The notes under the pieces: model-generated
Databases searched by the model: none
What the model was told of the DNA's origin: nothing
What the model saw: only the letters and a program-made list of their open reading frames with translations
Shown here: piece after piece, positions 36,510 through 45,211 of the stretch
Layout: each line of letters opens with the position of its first letter
Position numbering within the stretch: position 1 is the stretch's first letter
Assembly (NCBI GenBank): GCA_965243755.1
Contig: CBDEVW010000006.1
Location: forward strand, 558,001 to 622,000
DNA: 64,000 nt
Origin: JANSWY01 sp965243755
GTDB taxonomy: Bacteria; Bacteroidota; Bacteroidia; Cytophagales; Cyclobacteriaceae
Direction of reading: 5' to 3'
Translations under genes and position numbers: made by a program

Positions 36510-36643
36510 AGTATAGAGTAATTAAATTTCTAATTGTAAATATAATAAATTTCAATTTAACTTCTAAATGTAGATAATATTGGGTTTAGGGTTTTGAGTT
36601 TTGGGTCTAGAGTTTTGAGTTTAGGGTTTGAGTTTTGTAGAAA

Positions 36644-36949
36644 CCTAAATAAGGTTGACCGTTTTTACTTAAATATTCAAGATTCTAAATTCAAGATTCT
36701 CTGGCGTCCGGAAACGATGTATAGAGCTACTGAAGTCTGTGGTATAATAGTTTGGTATCAAACTCTAGCTTTGCTTGCTATTTCACCAAGATGCACGGAG
36801 AAGCTCAGAGTTTCGCGGAGATTAATGACGCTTTGTGCAACTCTGTGGTCCTCTGTGTACCTCTGTGACACAATTCATGCACGCTTAAATTTCGCTACAT
36901 TCGGATTGTATTGCCTCTCTTTTTTTAAAATCGGTCAACCTTATTTAGG
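36644..36949. mobile_element. 306-bp MITE-like element with perfect 18-bp terminal inverted repeats
   Basis: The left end CCTAAATAAGGTTGACCG (36644-36661) and right end CGGTCAACCTTATTTAGG (36932-36949) are exact reverse complements over 18 bp. The interior shares the long imperfect inverted repeat found in the 32261-33408 units: CACGGAGAAGC, CGCGGAGATTAATGACGC, then CTCTGTGGTCCTCTGTGTACC. It contains no transposase. Flanks carry GTTTTGAG-type heptamers (36582-36640) and TTCAAGATTCTAAA repeats (36961-36990). I saw no clear target-site duplication. It is a non-autonomous element or recombination-prone repeat related to the tandem copies on the other side of the permease/PadR pair. Confidence 0.72.
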
Positions 36950-36989
36950 GATAGACAGTGATTCAAGATTCTAAATTCAAGATTCTAAA

Positions 36990-37028
36990 TAAAAAAACGG
37001 GCTCCATTGATAAACAACGGAACCCGTT
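36990..37028 (-). terminator. Rho-independent terminator on the minus strand
   Basis: Read on the minus strand, AACGGGTTCC and GGAGCCCGTT form a 10-bp stem with one mismatch and a 13-base loop, followed by seven T. It ends the candidate ncRNA at 37029-37245 and would also stop transcription from the rhodanese gene. Confidence 0.8.
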
Positions 37029-37245
37029 CAATTCAATAGTGTCCCGTGGGAAACTATTGAATACCAAGTCTGAGTATTAAAGAACTGCATTTTCAGGTAT
37101 GCCCCCCTTAGAGCTCAAACCCTCCAACTTTAACCAAATTAAAATTTCAAATTTCCAGAAACCATGTCCCGTGGGATTTGGTTTCTTTCCAGGATTCATC
37201 TTAACTTCGCCTCACCTTTCGGATCGTCCTCTAATCCCCTCTTGG
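36991..37245 (-). ncRNA. Candidate structured non-coding RNA (~255 nt)
   Basis: A minus-strand transcript is predicted from a promoter at 37251-37280 to the terminator at 36990-37028. No ORF of useful length lies in it. Two hairpins stand out. One has stem AAACCA / TGGTTT (near 37159-37183), and the other has stem ATTCAATAGT / ACTATTGAAT (near 37031-37062). Both carry nearly the same loop-side sequence TCCCACGGGACA. The 5' part contains GGATT / AATCC complementarity (near 37234-37190). I do not recognise RNase P, tmRNA, SRP or 6S signature motifs, though a 6S-like regulatory RNA cannot be excluded. The duplicate loop suggests a protein- or RNA-binding site. Confidence 0.62.
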
Positions 37246-37250
37246 TGAAA

Positions 37251-37280
37251 TAAAGGTAGCTATTCAAAGCTTAATGTCAA
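37251..37280 (-). promoter_or_regulatory. Promoter for the candidate ncRNA
   Basis: On the minus strand TTG (37280-37278), exactly 19 bases, then TACCTTTA (37258-37251) approximates the Bacteroidota -33 TTTG and -7 TAnnTTTG elements. Predicted start is near 37245. Confidence 0.5.
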
Positions 37281-37297
37281 GGTCTTCTGATTGAATG

Positions 37298-37340
37298 TTA
37301 TCCACGAGTTTACCACGTGATTTACACGCAGTTATGCACG
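37298..37340 (+). promoter_or_regulatory. Cluster of DnaA-box-like 9-mers
   Basis: TTATCCACG (37298), TTTACCACG (37309) and TTATGCACG (37332) are direct repeats within 43 bp, each one or two changes from the DnaA box TTATnCACA. A TTATTAACAATTTA stretch follows. Starts are 11 and 23 bases apart, close to one and two helical turns. No dnaA gene is nearby, so this is tentative. Confidence 0.35.
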
Positions 37341-37457
37341 GGTTATTAACAATTTAGTAGTCCAGGGTCTATGCCAGTCATGATCAACCCAGGAAGCCAC
37401 ACCAGCAGCCGAACCCCGGAGACTAAGAACTAATAACCTGGAAGCAAGAACCAGAAA

Positions 37458-37787
37458 CTAATACTTAGGCACACTTGGGTCAATCTCATCTGACCAGGCC
37501 AGGATACCACCCTTTAGGTTGTAAAGGTTGTCAAAGTCATGATCCATTTGAAGTACAGCAATGGCATTGGCACTTCTTTTTCCGCTTCTACAGTGGATCA
37601 CTACAGGTTTGTCTTTGGCTACTTTGTCGGCATTTTCTGATACCGTACTAAGTGGAATCAATTCTCCACCCAGGTTGGCCACATCAAATTCATTGGGTTC
37701 TCTTACGTCAATGAGTTGGAAGTCTTTTCCGGAATCTCTCCATTCTTTCAATTCAGTGACTGTTATTTCTTTAATCACGTTTGCCAT
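37458..37787 (-). CDS. Rhodanese-like domain protein
   Basis: A 109-aa single-domain rhodanese, cytoplasmic. The active-site loop is HCRSGKRS with Cys66, and LIDVREPNEFDVANLGG (25-41) is the usual first half. Such small rhodaneses act in sulfur transfer. It lies 18 bases after the L-2-hydroxyglutarate oxidase gene on the same strand and is probably co-transcribed with it; no sulfur pathway gene is adjacent. About 210 bases of non-coding DNA separate it from the candidate ncRNA. Confidence 0.9.
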   Translation of the reverse strand: MANVIKEITVTELKEWRDSGKDFQLIDVREPNEFDVANLGGELIPLSTVSENADKVAKDKPVVIHCRSGKRSANAIAVLQMDHDFDNLYNLKGGILAWSDEIDPSVPKY

Positions 37788-37805
37788 TTGCTAATCTATT
37801 TGCTT

Positions 37806-39005
37806 TTAAAATCTCTTAAGTACTAATTTGGATACGGTTTCACCGATTGATAGTGATGAAGTTGCAGCAGGAGAGGGAGCATTGCAAACATTGATGTAAT
37901 TTTCTCCTTCCGAAATTAAAAAATCATCAATCAATCCGCCATCTCGGTCGCAAGCCTGGGCCCTAACACCAGCTCCACCAGGTACAAGGTCTTTCTTAGT
38001 GACCTCAGGCATTAACTTCTGCAGGGCTTTTGTAAATGCAGACTTGGAAAAGGAACGATACATTTCTCCCATGCCTGTTTTCCAGTATTTGCCTGCAACC
38101 TTTCTGAAACCCGGCCAGGCCAGACTGCCCATGAGTTCGCTCATTTTGATGTCGGTTTTCTTATATCCCTCTCTTCTGAAGGCGAGTACGGCATTCGGTC
38201 CTGCTTCTATTCCCCCATTGATCATCCTGGTAAAATGCACCCCCAGGAACGGAAATGCTGGATCAGGAACAGGGTAAATCAGGTTTTTAACCAGGTGACT
38301 TTTTTCGTCAGACAATTTATAATACTCTCCTCTGAAAGGGATGATCTTATAATTGATCTCCGCACCAACCATTTTTGCCACCTGATCTGAGAACAAACCA
38401 GCACAGTTGATGACCAGTCTGGTCGTAAAAGTCTGGTTGTTGGTCACCACCGTCATCAGGTTGTTATTTTTGTTCTTCTTTATTTTTAAGACTTTGGTGC
38501 CGGGAAAGATCTCACCGTTAAAGTGTCTGACAATTTCCGCATACTTATTGGCCACCCTCTTGTAATCGATAATGCCGGTTTGTGGAACAAAAATGCCCTG
38601 AACTCCATTGACATGTGGTTCGATTTCTTTCAATTCTCCTTCATTGAGCATTTTTAAGCCATCCAGACCGTTTTGATTACCACGTTCAAAGATGTTGTTA
38701 AGCGCAGGTACTTCATCCTGTGATGTTGCCACAATCACTTTCCCACACAATTCATATGGAATCTCCTCCTGATTACAAAAATCCAGAAGCTGGTTGTACC
38801 CATTAATGCAATTAGTTGCCTTCAGACTTCCTGGTTTATAGTATATCCCGGAATGGATCACTCCACTATTGTGACCAGTCTGGTGCGTGGCTAATTCACT
38901 CTCCTTTTCGATTATGGCAAGTTTTATGGTGGGATTGGCTTGCTTTATTTTTAATGCAGTTGCAAGGCCTACAATACCACCACCTATAATTACGGCACTA
39001 TACAT
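37806..39005 (-). CDS. lhgO: L-2-hydroxyglutarate oxidase
   Basis: A 399-aa FAD-dependent oxidoreductase that oxidises L-2-hydroxyglutarate to 2-oxoglutarate, feeding electrons to the membrane quinone pool. The dinucleotide-binding start is IIGGGIVGLATALKI (residues 6-20). Family-specific segments are HQTGHNSGVIHSGIYYKPGSLKA and GKVIVAT, a central FRGEYYKL, and C-terminal PGGAGVRAQACDRDGGLIDDF followed by NAPSPAATSSLSIG, the DAO-type FAD region. The length is normal. It probably forms a two-gene unit with the downstream rhodanese. Confidence 0.93.
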   Translation of the reverse strand: MYSAVIIGGGIVGLATALKIKQANPTIKLAIIEKESELATHQTGHNSGVIHSGIYYKPGSLKATNCINGYNQLLDFCNQEEIPYELCGKVIVATSQDEVPALNNIFERGNQNGLDGLKMLNEGELKEIEPHVNGVQGIFVPQTGIIDYKRVANKYAEIVRHFNGEIFPGTKVLKIKKNKNNNLMTVVTNNQTFTTRLVINCAGLFSDQVAKMVGAEINYKIIPFRGEYYKLSDEKSHLVKNLIYPVPDPAFPFLGVHFTRMINGGIEAGPNAVLAFRREGYKKTDIKMSELMGSLAWPGFRKVAGKYWKTGMGEMYRSFSKSAFTKALQKLMPEVTKKDLVPGGAGVRAQACDRDGGLIDDFLISEGENYINVCNAPSPAATSSLSIGETVSKLVLKRF

Positions 39006-39163
39006 GCGGCGAATTTAGTCCTAATTTCAATCTTTCGTACAAATTATTCCTCAAGAATTAATAGTGTTTCCAATACACAATAAAGTTGTTCGAATTTGAA
39101 CAGTCCTTCCGAATAAGTGTCCGGTTTAGGGAATTGTGTGAATTGTAATCACCATTTATGGCA

Positions 39164-39176
39164 ACCGATGGTCGGT
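39164..39176. promoter_or_regulatory. Possible operator upstream of the second RND operon
   Basis: ACCGA-TGG-TCGGT is a perfect inverted repeat with a 3-base centre, embedded in AACCGATGGTCGGTCAA, about 127 bases before the adaptor start. It is similar in type to TetR-family operators, but no regulator gene is adjacent. Confidence 0.3.
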
Positions 39177-39302
39177 CAAAATGCATTTTCAGCCATGCTA
39201 TATGTCCACTCATCACGAAATTGAACCTTATTGTAACATTCCCGACTAATAATCATTCAATAAGTAGGTCGCCTATTATATAACTACATAACTAAAAGTC
39301 TA

Positions 39303-40490
39303 ATGAAAACCAGGCAAATAATAATTGTCGGGAGTATTGTGGTGCTGCTTGTCGGGTCGATAGGATTCATGATGGTAGCATCAAAATTCAAACCAGAACC
39401 TCCTAAAAAAGAAATTGTTGAAGTTAAACGATACGTCAAAACCACTCCTGTCCGCTATTCGGAAGTCGAGACCGAAGTAGTAGCCTATGGAAGAGTCCAA
39501 ACCGCTGAATCTCTTGATTTAATTGCTGAAGTTTCGGGAAGAATGACACAAGGGAATGTGCGATTGAAAGCAGGCGAGCGTTTTCAGAAAGGCGCATTGC
39601 TTTACAAAATTGACGATACCGAAGCTAAGTTCAATGTGCAAGCACAAAAAAGTAACTTCCTAAGAGATCTGGCAGCTATTTTGCCGGACCTTAAGATAGA
39701 CTATTCCAATAGCTTTAATAAATGGGAAGCTTACTTCAACAGCATTGATATCGAAAAAGATCTTCCTGAAATTCCTAAAACAACGGATGCTAAAGAAAAG
39801 ACTTTTTTAGCTACAAAAAACATCTACAATGCCTATTACAACATTAAGAGCGCTGAGGCTAATTTAAGAAAGTATCGGTTTTATGCACCATTTGCGGGGT
39901 CCATTGCATCAGTTAGTTTGCAATCAGGATCATTTGTAAACCCCGGATCAAATATTGCGAGAATTCTCAAAACTTCCAGCCTTGAACTGAAAGTGGCGGT
40001 AGAGACTTCAGAAATTCCCTGGATCAGAAAGGGAGCGGAAGTACTCGTTGGTTCTGATGAGTTGAATACCACCTGGAGAGGATATGTAAGCAGAATTGGT
40101 GATTTCGTTAATCAGTCCACACAGTCTGTGGATGTATTTATTGTCATCGATCCGCAGGGTAAGAAACTCTATGACGGACAGTATCTGCAGGCTTCTATTC
40201 CAGCCGAGAAAATAAAGGATGGTATGATTATCCCCAGAAATGCCATATATAATAGGAATGAAGTGTTCGTTTTGTATGATTCTGTTTTGAAGAAAAAGCA
40301 GATCAATATATTGAAGACCAACCCTGAGACAGTCATTTTTAACGGATTGACGACAGGTGATGAGTTGGTGGTGGAGCCTTTGATCAATGCTCATAATAAC
40401 ATGCGGGCCTTTAAACTGGAGGAGCCGCAGCAGGAAATAGAACTTGATGGAGACATCAAGTCAAATGCTACTCAGATGTCTTCTAAATAA
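39303..40490 (+). CDS. RND efflux periplasmic adaptor (second system)
   Basis: A 395-aa membrane fusion protein, here held by an N-terminal membrane anchor (residues 6-28) rather than a lipid. The first lipoyl half is LIAEVSGRMTQGNVRLKAG (near 77-95), a long alpha-hairpin runs about 105-195, and the second half begins RFYAPFAGSIASV. Beta-barrel and C-terminal domains follow. The gene is 10 bases before the pump gene and opens an adaptor-pump-channel operon, the opposite order from the first RND set at the window start. The substrate is not inferable. Confidence 0.92.
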   Translation: MKTRQIIIVGSIVVLLVGSIGFMMVASKFKPEPPKKEIVEVKRYVKTTPVRYSEVETEVVAYGRVQTAESLDLIAEVSGRMTQGNVRLKAGERFQKGALLYKIDDTEAKFNVQAQKSNFLRDLAAILPDLKIDYSNSFNKWEAYFNSIDIEKDLPEIPKTTDAKEKTFLATKNIYNAYYNIKSAEANLRKYRFYAPFAGSIASVSLQSGSFVNPGSNIARILKTSSLELKVAVETSEIPWIRKGAEVLVGSDELNTTWRGYVSRIGDFVNQSTQSVDVFIVIDPQGKKLYDGQYLQASIPAEKIKDGMIIPRNAIYNRNEVFVLYDSVLKKKQINILKTNPETVIFNGLTTGDELVVEPLINAHNNMRAFKLEEPQQEIELDGDIKSNATQMSSK

Positions 40491-40500
40491 TCATTGAGTC

Positions 40501-43500
40501 ATGTTTAATTCAATTAAAAGTTTAGTTGCCTATACGGTAAAGTATCCCATTGTTGCAAATGTCATCATAGCCATTACACTAATCGGGGGGATTATTAGTC
40601 TGGCTAATACCAATAAGTCATTCTTCCCATTAAGAAATGATAAGGTGATTTCAATTGCTGTGACATACCCTGGTGCTTCTCCAGAGGAAATGGAAGAGGG
40701 AGTAACACAGAAGATTGAGGAGGCAATATACAGCATTGCGGGGATTGATGAGATTAATTCTACCTCATCTGAGAACGCAGCTAATATATCTGTTGTCACG
40801 CTGGATAATTATGACATTGATGAGGTCTACACCGAAATTAAAAATGCTGTTGATGGAATCAGTTCATTCCCAGCAGGCGCTGAAAAACCAATCATCTTCA
40901 AACAAAAGCAGATGAGTACAGCGCAATGGCTTGGGATTACGGGAGATGTGGATCTCAAGACATTGAAAATGTATGCAAAGATCGTGGAGGAGGATTTGCT
41001 GGCTGGGGGAGTAGTTTCTCAAATTAATATAGTGGGTTTTAATCCGATCGAGATCTCCATTGAGGTGGCAGAACAGGACCTCAACAGATATGGACTTACT
41101 TTTGATCAGGTCGCCGCGGCAGTCAGAAACAACAACCGGGATATCAGTGCAGGATCAGTAAAAACGACCTACGAAGAAATTTTGATACGATCCAATGGTA
41201 AGCAAACTGAGGCTGACGAAATTGGTGATATTGTACTGCGCTCCAATCCAGATGGAAGTAAGCTATTATTAAGAGAGGTAGCAACCATTACCGAACAGTT
41301 TTCAGACGCGCCAAACAAAGCACTGATGAATGGAAAGCGTGCTGTGTTTGTAGAAGTGAAGAAACTGGAAAGTGAAGATTTGGTAGTTATTTCTGATTAT
41401 GTGAACGAATATGTAAAAGAATTTAACAATAAATATTCTGCCGTAAAACTGGAGACCACCTGGGATTTCCGCACCATGCTGGATCAGCGTCTTGATTTGC
41501 TAACGGATAATGGAATGATCGGACTGTTACTGGTGCTGATTTCACTTGGGTTATTTCTAAGTCTACGGCTTTCCTTCTGGGTAGCGTGGGGGATTCCCTC
41601 ATCCTTCCTTGGAATGTTTATTCTGGGTAGCTTCATTGGGTTTACCATCAATATGATCTCTCTTTTCGGAATGATCCTGGTCATTGGAATTTTGGTGGAT
41701 GACGGAATAGTAATAGCTGAAAATATCTATACGCATTTCGAAAAGACTAAAAACCCTATAAAAGCGGCAATCAATGGTACGATGGAGGTGCTTCCTGCGG
41801 TATTTACTTCCGTTACAACTACCATTGTTGCTTTCACACCCCTTTTCTTTCTTACCGGGGGCTTTGAATTTCTTCGGGACATGGCGGTAGTAGTGGTGTT
41901 TAGCCTTGGGTTTAGTTTATTGGAAGCGTTTTTTGTCTTGCCTGCGCACCTGGCCAGCAAAAAGGTACTTAGTGTAAAAAAGGAGGATACCCGGAGCTAT
42001 AAGATCAGGAGTCAGATCAATAAGTTGATTGATTTTCTGAGATATCGGTTATATGGTACCGCACTAAAATACACCATGAAATATCGGGCAATATCATTCG
42101 CAGGACTTGTTTGTCTGTTTATCATCACAGCCGGTTTTTTCGCAGGTGGTTTTATTAAAGCAACTTTTTTCCCGCAAATCCCTTTTAACAGCTTCAATAT
42201 TGATGTCGCCTTTAAGCCTGGTGAAAGAGAGGCGAAAGTAGAAAAATATTTGGAACGATTTGATAAAGCGGTATGGGCTGTCAATGATGACCTGAAAAAG
42301 GAATTGGATGTCGAAGAGGATATCATTAATTATACTTTCGCTGGCGTGGGAAGCATGTCCAATGGAAGCGAATCAGGATCTCATGCCGGGAATATCAATG
42401 TGTTCTACAAAGAATTAGATAATTACGGACTGAATGCATTTGACTTAATCAAAAGAGTACGGGAGAAGATCGGTCCGGTACCAGATGCAGACAAATTTAC
42501 CGTAGGAGGTGCAAATCGATTTGGAAAGCCCGTGAGTGTCAAATTGATTAGTAAGAATCCTGAGGAGCTGAGAGCTGCAAAGGAGTATATGAAAAAGGAG
42601 CTGAATACAATTGCAGAACTCAAGGAAATACAGGATGATGAAGCCATTGGGAGAAGAGAAATGCTTTTTGACCTGACCACCCAGGCCTATTTCCTTGGAT
42701 TGAACCACAATGACATCACACAGCAGATACGCCAGGGGTTCTTCGGAGAGGAAGTGCAACGATTCATGAAAGGTGACGATGAAGTGAAAGTCTGGGTAAG
42801 GTATCCGGAATCCGGAAGAATTACTGTGGGGCAGCTGGAGAAAACAAAAATCAAGACCACCAATGGTGAACAGTTTCCATTAACCCAGCTGGCTGATTAC
42901 AAGGTGGAAAGAGGCGTTGCAGGGATAAGACATTACAATACAAATCGTGCTGTGACTGTGGAAGCGGAGATGGTGGATCCTTTTGGTGAGGTGCCTCCAG
43001 TGCTTGAAAGAGTGAAAACCGAAATTGTTCCTCAAATTGAAGCCAATTTCCCATCAGTTAAGGTAGATTTTGGCGGTCAGGCTAAGGAAAGTAACCGGGC
43101 CATGACACAGATCGGCCTGTTCTTTGGCGGAGCTTTTATACTGATCTTCTTCATCATTATGCTCACTTTTAAGTCATTCTATCAGGCAGTGATGATCATC
43201 ATGATGATTCCTCTGGGATGGTTGGGGGCCATGTGGGGACATGGAATTGAAGGACATCCGGTTTCGATACTCAGTGCATGGGGAATGATCGCCTTGTCCG
43301 GGGTAATCATTAATGATGCCGTTGTATTCCTGGCCAAATTCAACACATTGATCAAGGATGAAGGACTATCTGTATACCAGGCAGCTTATGAGGCTGGTAT
43401 CGCCCGGTTCAGGGCCATCATGTTGACCTCACTGACCACCGTACTCGGGTTATGGCCGCTGATTATGGAAAAGAGTTTTCAGGCACAGTTCCTGGTGCCA

Positions 43501-43698
43501 ATGGCAATATCTGTAGCCTATGGCGTGTTAGTGGGAACATTTATCATCCTCCTGTTCTTCCCGGTGATCATTTTGATTTTTAATGACGTGAGGAGACTGG
43601 CTACCTGGTTGTGGACCGGAGAGAAACCTACACGTGAGGACGTTGAAAGGGTATTGATTGATGAAAAGAGATTGGAAGAGTATAAGGAATCGGCTTAA
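40501..43698 (+). CDS. RND efflux pump (second system)
   Basis: A 1065-aa inner-membrane RND transporter. Twelve membrane segments in the classic 1+5+1+5 plan are visible. The TM4 proton-relay pair is intact (Asp400-Asp401 in GILVDDGIVIAEN), in contrast to the Asp-Asn of the pump at 1273. Periplasmic-domain repeat motifs include PGASPEEMEEGVTQKIEEA near the start and the GGANRFGKPVSV and RRFMKGDDEVKVWVRYP-type strands in the second half. Its stop codon is immediately followed by the TolC gene. It belongs to the HAE1-like/multidrug group by sequence, but the substrate is unknown. Confidence 0.94.
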   Translation: MFNSIKSLVAYTVKYPIVANVIIAITLIGGIISLANTNKSFFPLRNDKVISIAVTYPGASPEEMEEGVTQKIEEAIYSIAGIDEINSTSSENAANISVVTLDNYDIDEVYTEIKNAVDGISSFPAGAEKPIIFKQKQMSTAQWLGITGDVDLKTLKMYAKIVEEDLLAGGVVSQINIVGFNPIEISIEVAEQDLNRYGLTFDQVAAAVRNNNRDISAGSVKTTYEEILIRSNGKQTEADEIGDIVLRSNPDGSKLLLREVATITEQFSDAPNKALMNGKRAVFVEVKKLESEDLVVISDYVNEYVKEFNNKYSAVKLETTWDFRTMLDQRLDLLTDNGMIGLLLVLISLGLFLSLRLSFWVAWGIPSSFLGMFILGSFIGFTINMISLFGMILVIGILVDDGIVIAENIYTHFEKTKNPIKAAINGTMEVLPAVFTSVTTTIVAFTPLFFLTGGFEFLRDMAVVVVFSLGFSLLEAFFVLPAHLASKKVLSVKKEDTRSYKIRSQINKLIDFLRYRLYGTALKYTMKYRAISFAGLVCLFIITAGFFAGGFIKATFFPQIPFNSFNIDVAFKPGEREAKVEKYLERFDKAVWAVNDDLKKELDVEEDIINYTFAGVGSMSNGSESGSHAGNINVFYKELDNYGLNAFDLIKRVREKIGPVPDADKFTVGGANRFGKPVSVKLISKNPEELRAAKEYMKKELNTIAELKEIQDDEAIGRREMLFDLTTQAYFLGLNHNDITQQIRQGFFGEEVQRFMKGDDEVKVWVRYPESGRITVGQLEKTKIKTTNGEQFPLTQLADYKVERGVAGIRHYNTNRAVTVEAEMVDPFGEVPPVLERVKTEIVPQIEANFPSVKVDFGGQAKESNRAMTQIGLFFGGAFILIFFIIMLTFKSFYQAVMIIMMIPLGWLGAMWGHGIEGHPVSILSAWGMIALSGVIINDAVVFLAKFNTLIKDEGLSVYQAAYEAGIARFRAIMLTSLTTVLGLWPLIMEKSFQAQFLVPMAISVAYGVLVGTFIILLFFPVIILIFNDVRRLATWLWTGEKPTREDVERVLIDEKRLEEYKESA

Positions 43699-43710
43699 AT
43701 GGGATCAATA

Positions 43711-45087
43711 ATGAAATGTATAATTGTAAATTTAATTTTAGTTGGACTAATTTCTGTTGAAGTATCTGCCCAACAAGAACTAAGCCTGTCGCAAGCTGTT
43801 GAATTGGGGCTGGCACGGAATTATGACATCCAAATAGAAAGAGGAAATGTAGCAGTAGCTTCAAACAACAATAGTTGGGGAGAAGCTGGGGCCTTACCCA
43901 ACATTTCACTGGATGCCGCTTCTAATAATTCCATTACCAACCAAAATACCGGTAACCAGTTTTTTAGTGGACAAACTTTCCCTGGTTTTCAATTGGACAA
44001 CCAGGTCAACACCAGCATTGTGCCAGCAGTCAACTTAAACTGGACCCTGTTTGATGGCGGGAAAATGTTCATGAACAAAAAGCGGTTGGAAAATCTGCAA
44101 CTGGAATCTAAAGGGAACGCGGATATAGTTATCGCCAACACCATACAGGCGATTGTGTTGGGCTATTACCTTACTGTACTTGAAAAAGAGAGACTTGATG
44201 TATTTGAAAGACAACTGGCACTCTCAAGTGATAAATTTCAATACACCAAAGTAAAGATGGACCTGGGTAGTGCTGTGACTTCAGACTTATTGCTGGAAGA
44301 AAGCAATTACCTCAATGACTCAATCAATTTTATCAATCAACAACTGAGCTATCGCAATGCGCTGCGTTCATTGAATATTTTGTTGGCTGAACCAGATATT
44401 TCAAGAGACTATGTTTTTACTGATAAACTCGAGGATGAAGTTGAGTCGCTTGACTTTAGTACATTGATGGCAAAATTGGAAGGCGGTAATCTTGATCTCA
44501 AGAAACAATACCTTACTCAGGCTGTGCTTCATAATCAGGTTGACATGGCAAAGGCTGATCGTCTACCAACGATTTCAACACAGGCGGGATATTCCTGGAA
44601 CCGATCCGTGCAGGACATTACCAATGCCAGGTATACAGGAGATAATCCGAATTTCTCCTTGCCTGAGGACGTTTCTATCAATAAAACAGGCAGGTACTTT
44701 GCGAATTTCACCTTATCCTTCACACTGTTTAATGGGAACAGAATCAACAGGGCCATTGAAAATGCTTTGATTCAGGAGGACATTGGTAACCTGAGAATGG
44801 AAAAACTGAAGCAATCACTGAACAAAGATTTGACAGAATATTACGATCAATACTCAGTAAGATTAAAGTTGTATCAGATTAACCAGAGACTGGAGCGATC
44901 CGCCAATACCAACCTGGAATTATCACAGGAGAAGTTTAAAGCGGGGACCATCAATTCCTTTGATTACCGTACGGTACAGAACAACTACCTAAGTGCTTCC
45001 ATCCAGCGATTGCAGGCTTTGTATAATCTTATCGACTCCAAAGTGCAAATAAGGCGGATCACCGGTGACCTGACAAAAGACCTTTAA
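43711..45087 (+). CDS. TolC-family outer membrane efflux channel
   Basis: A TolC-type channel of about 458 aa. The start is placed at ATG 43711 (MKCIIVNLILVG) because it gives a clean signal peptide ending SAQ; an alternative ATG at 43699 directly abuts the pump stop. The mature protein shows two similar halves, each with LSLSQAVELGLARNYDI-like and GNLDLKKQYLTQAVL segments, long coiled-coil helices, and beta-strand stretches such as AGYSWNRSV and FANFTLSFTLFNG. It completes the second RND operon and is followed by a terminator at 45122. Confidence 0.92.
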   Translation: MKCIIVNLILVGLISVEVSAQQELSLSQAVELGLARNYDIQIERGNVAVASNNNSWGEAGALPNISLDAASNNSITNQNTGNQFFSGQTFPGFQLDNQVNTSIVPAVNLNWTLFDGGKMFMNKKRLENLQLESKGNADIVIANTIQAIVLGYYLTVLEKERLDVFERQLALSSDKFQYTKVKMDLGSAVTSDLLLEESNYLNDSINFINQQLSYRNALRSLNILLAEPDISRDYVFTDKLEDEVESLDFSTLMAKLEGGNLDLKKQYLTQAVLHNQVDMAKADRLPTISTQAGYSWNRSVQDITNARYTGDNPNFSLPEDVSINKTGRYFANFTLSFTLFNGNRINRAIENALIQEDIGNLRMEKLKQSLNKDLTEYYDQYSVRLKLYQINQRLERSANTNLELSQEKFKAGTINSFDYRTVQNNYLSASIQRLQALYNLIDSKVQIRRITGDLTKDL

Positions 45088-45121
45088 ACCAGATTTTAAT
45101 TCGATATCAATGCATTAGCCA

Positions 45122-45152
45122 GGCCTGCAAGTAACTTGCAGGTCTTTTTTTT
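45122..45152 (+). terminator. Terminator of the second RND operon
   Basis: CCTGCAAG (45124-45131) and CTTGCAGG (45135-45142) form a perfect 8-bp stem with a 3-base loop. GG/TC extension pairs weakly, and eight T follow. It lies 36 bases after the TolC stop. Confidence 0.88.
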
Positions 45153-45211
45153 GGTTGAGTGTGACGCAAAGACCAGATGGAGCTTCTTGGGGAAAACTCC
45201 CAACTCCTGCA

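Noticed and set aside
36594..36974. 126-codon plus-strand frame in the MITE-like element
   Set aside because: It runs through terminal repeats and hairpin arms and is not open in the homologous tandem units.
36991..37245. RNase P RNA, tmRNA or SRP RNA
   Set aside because: None of their conserved motifs (for example the RNase P P4 strand, the tmRNA 5' and 3' tRNA-like ends, or the SRP GGAA tetraloop region) could be found in the sequence.
37298..37340. Chromosomal replication origin
   Set aside because: Only three imperfect DnaA-like boxes are present and no dnaA, dnaN or gidA gene is near, so I keep it only as a low-interest observation.
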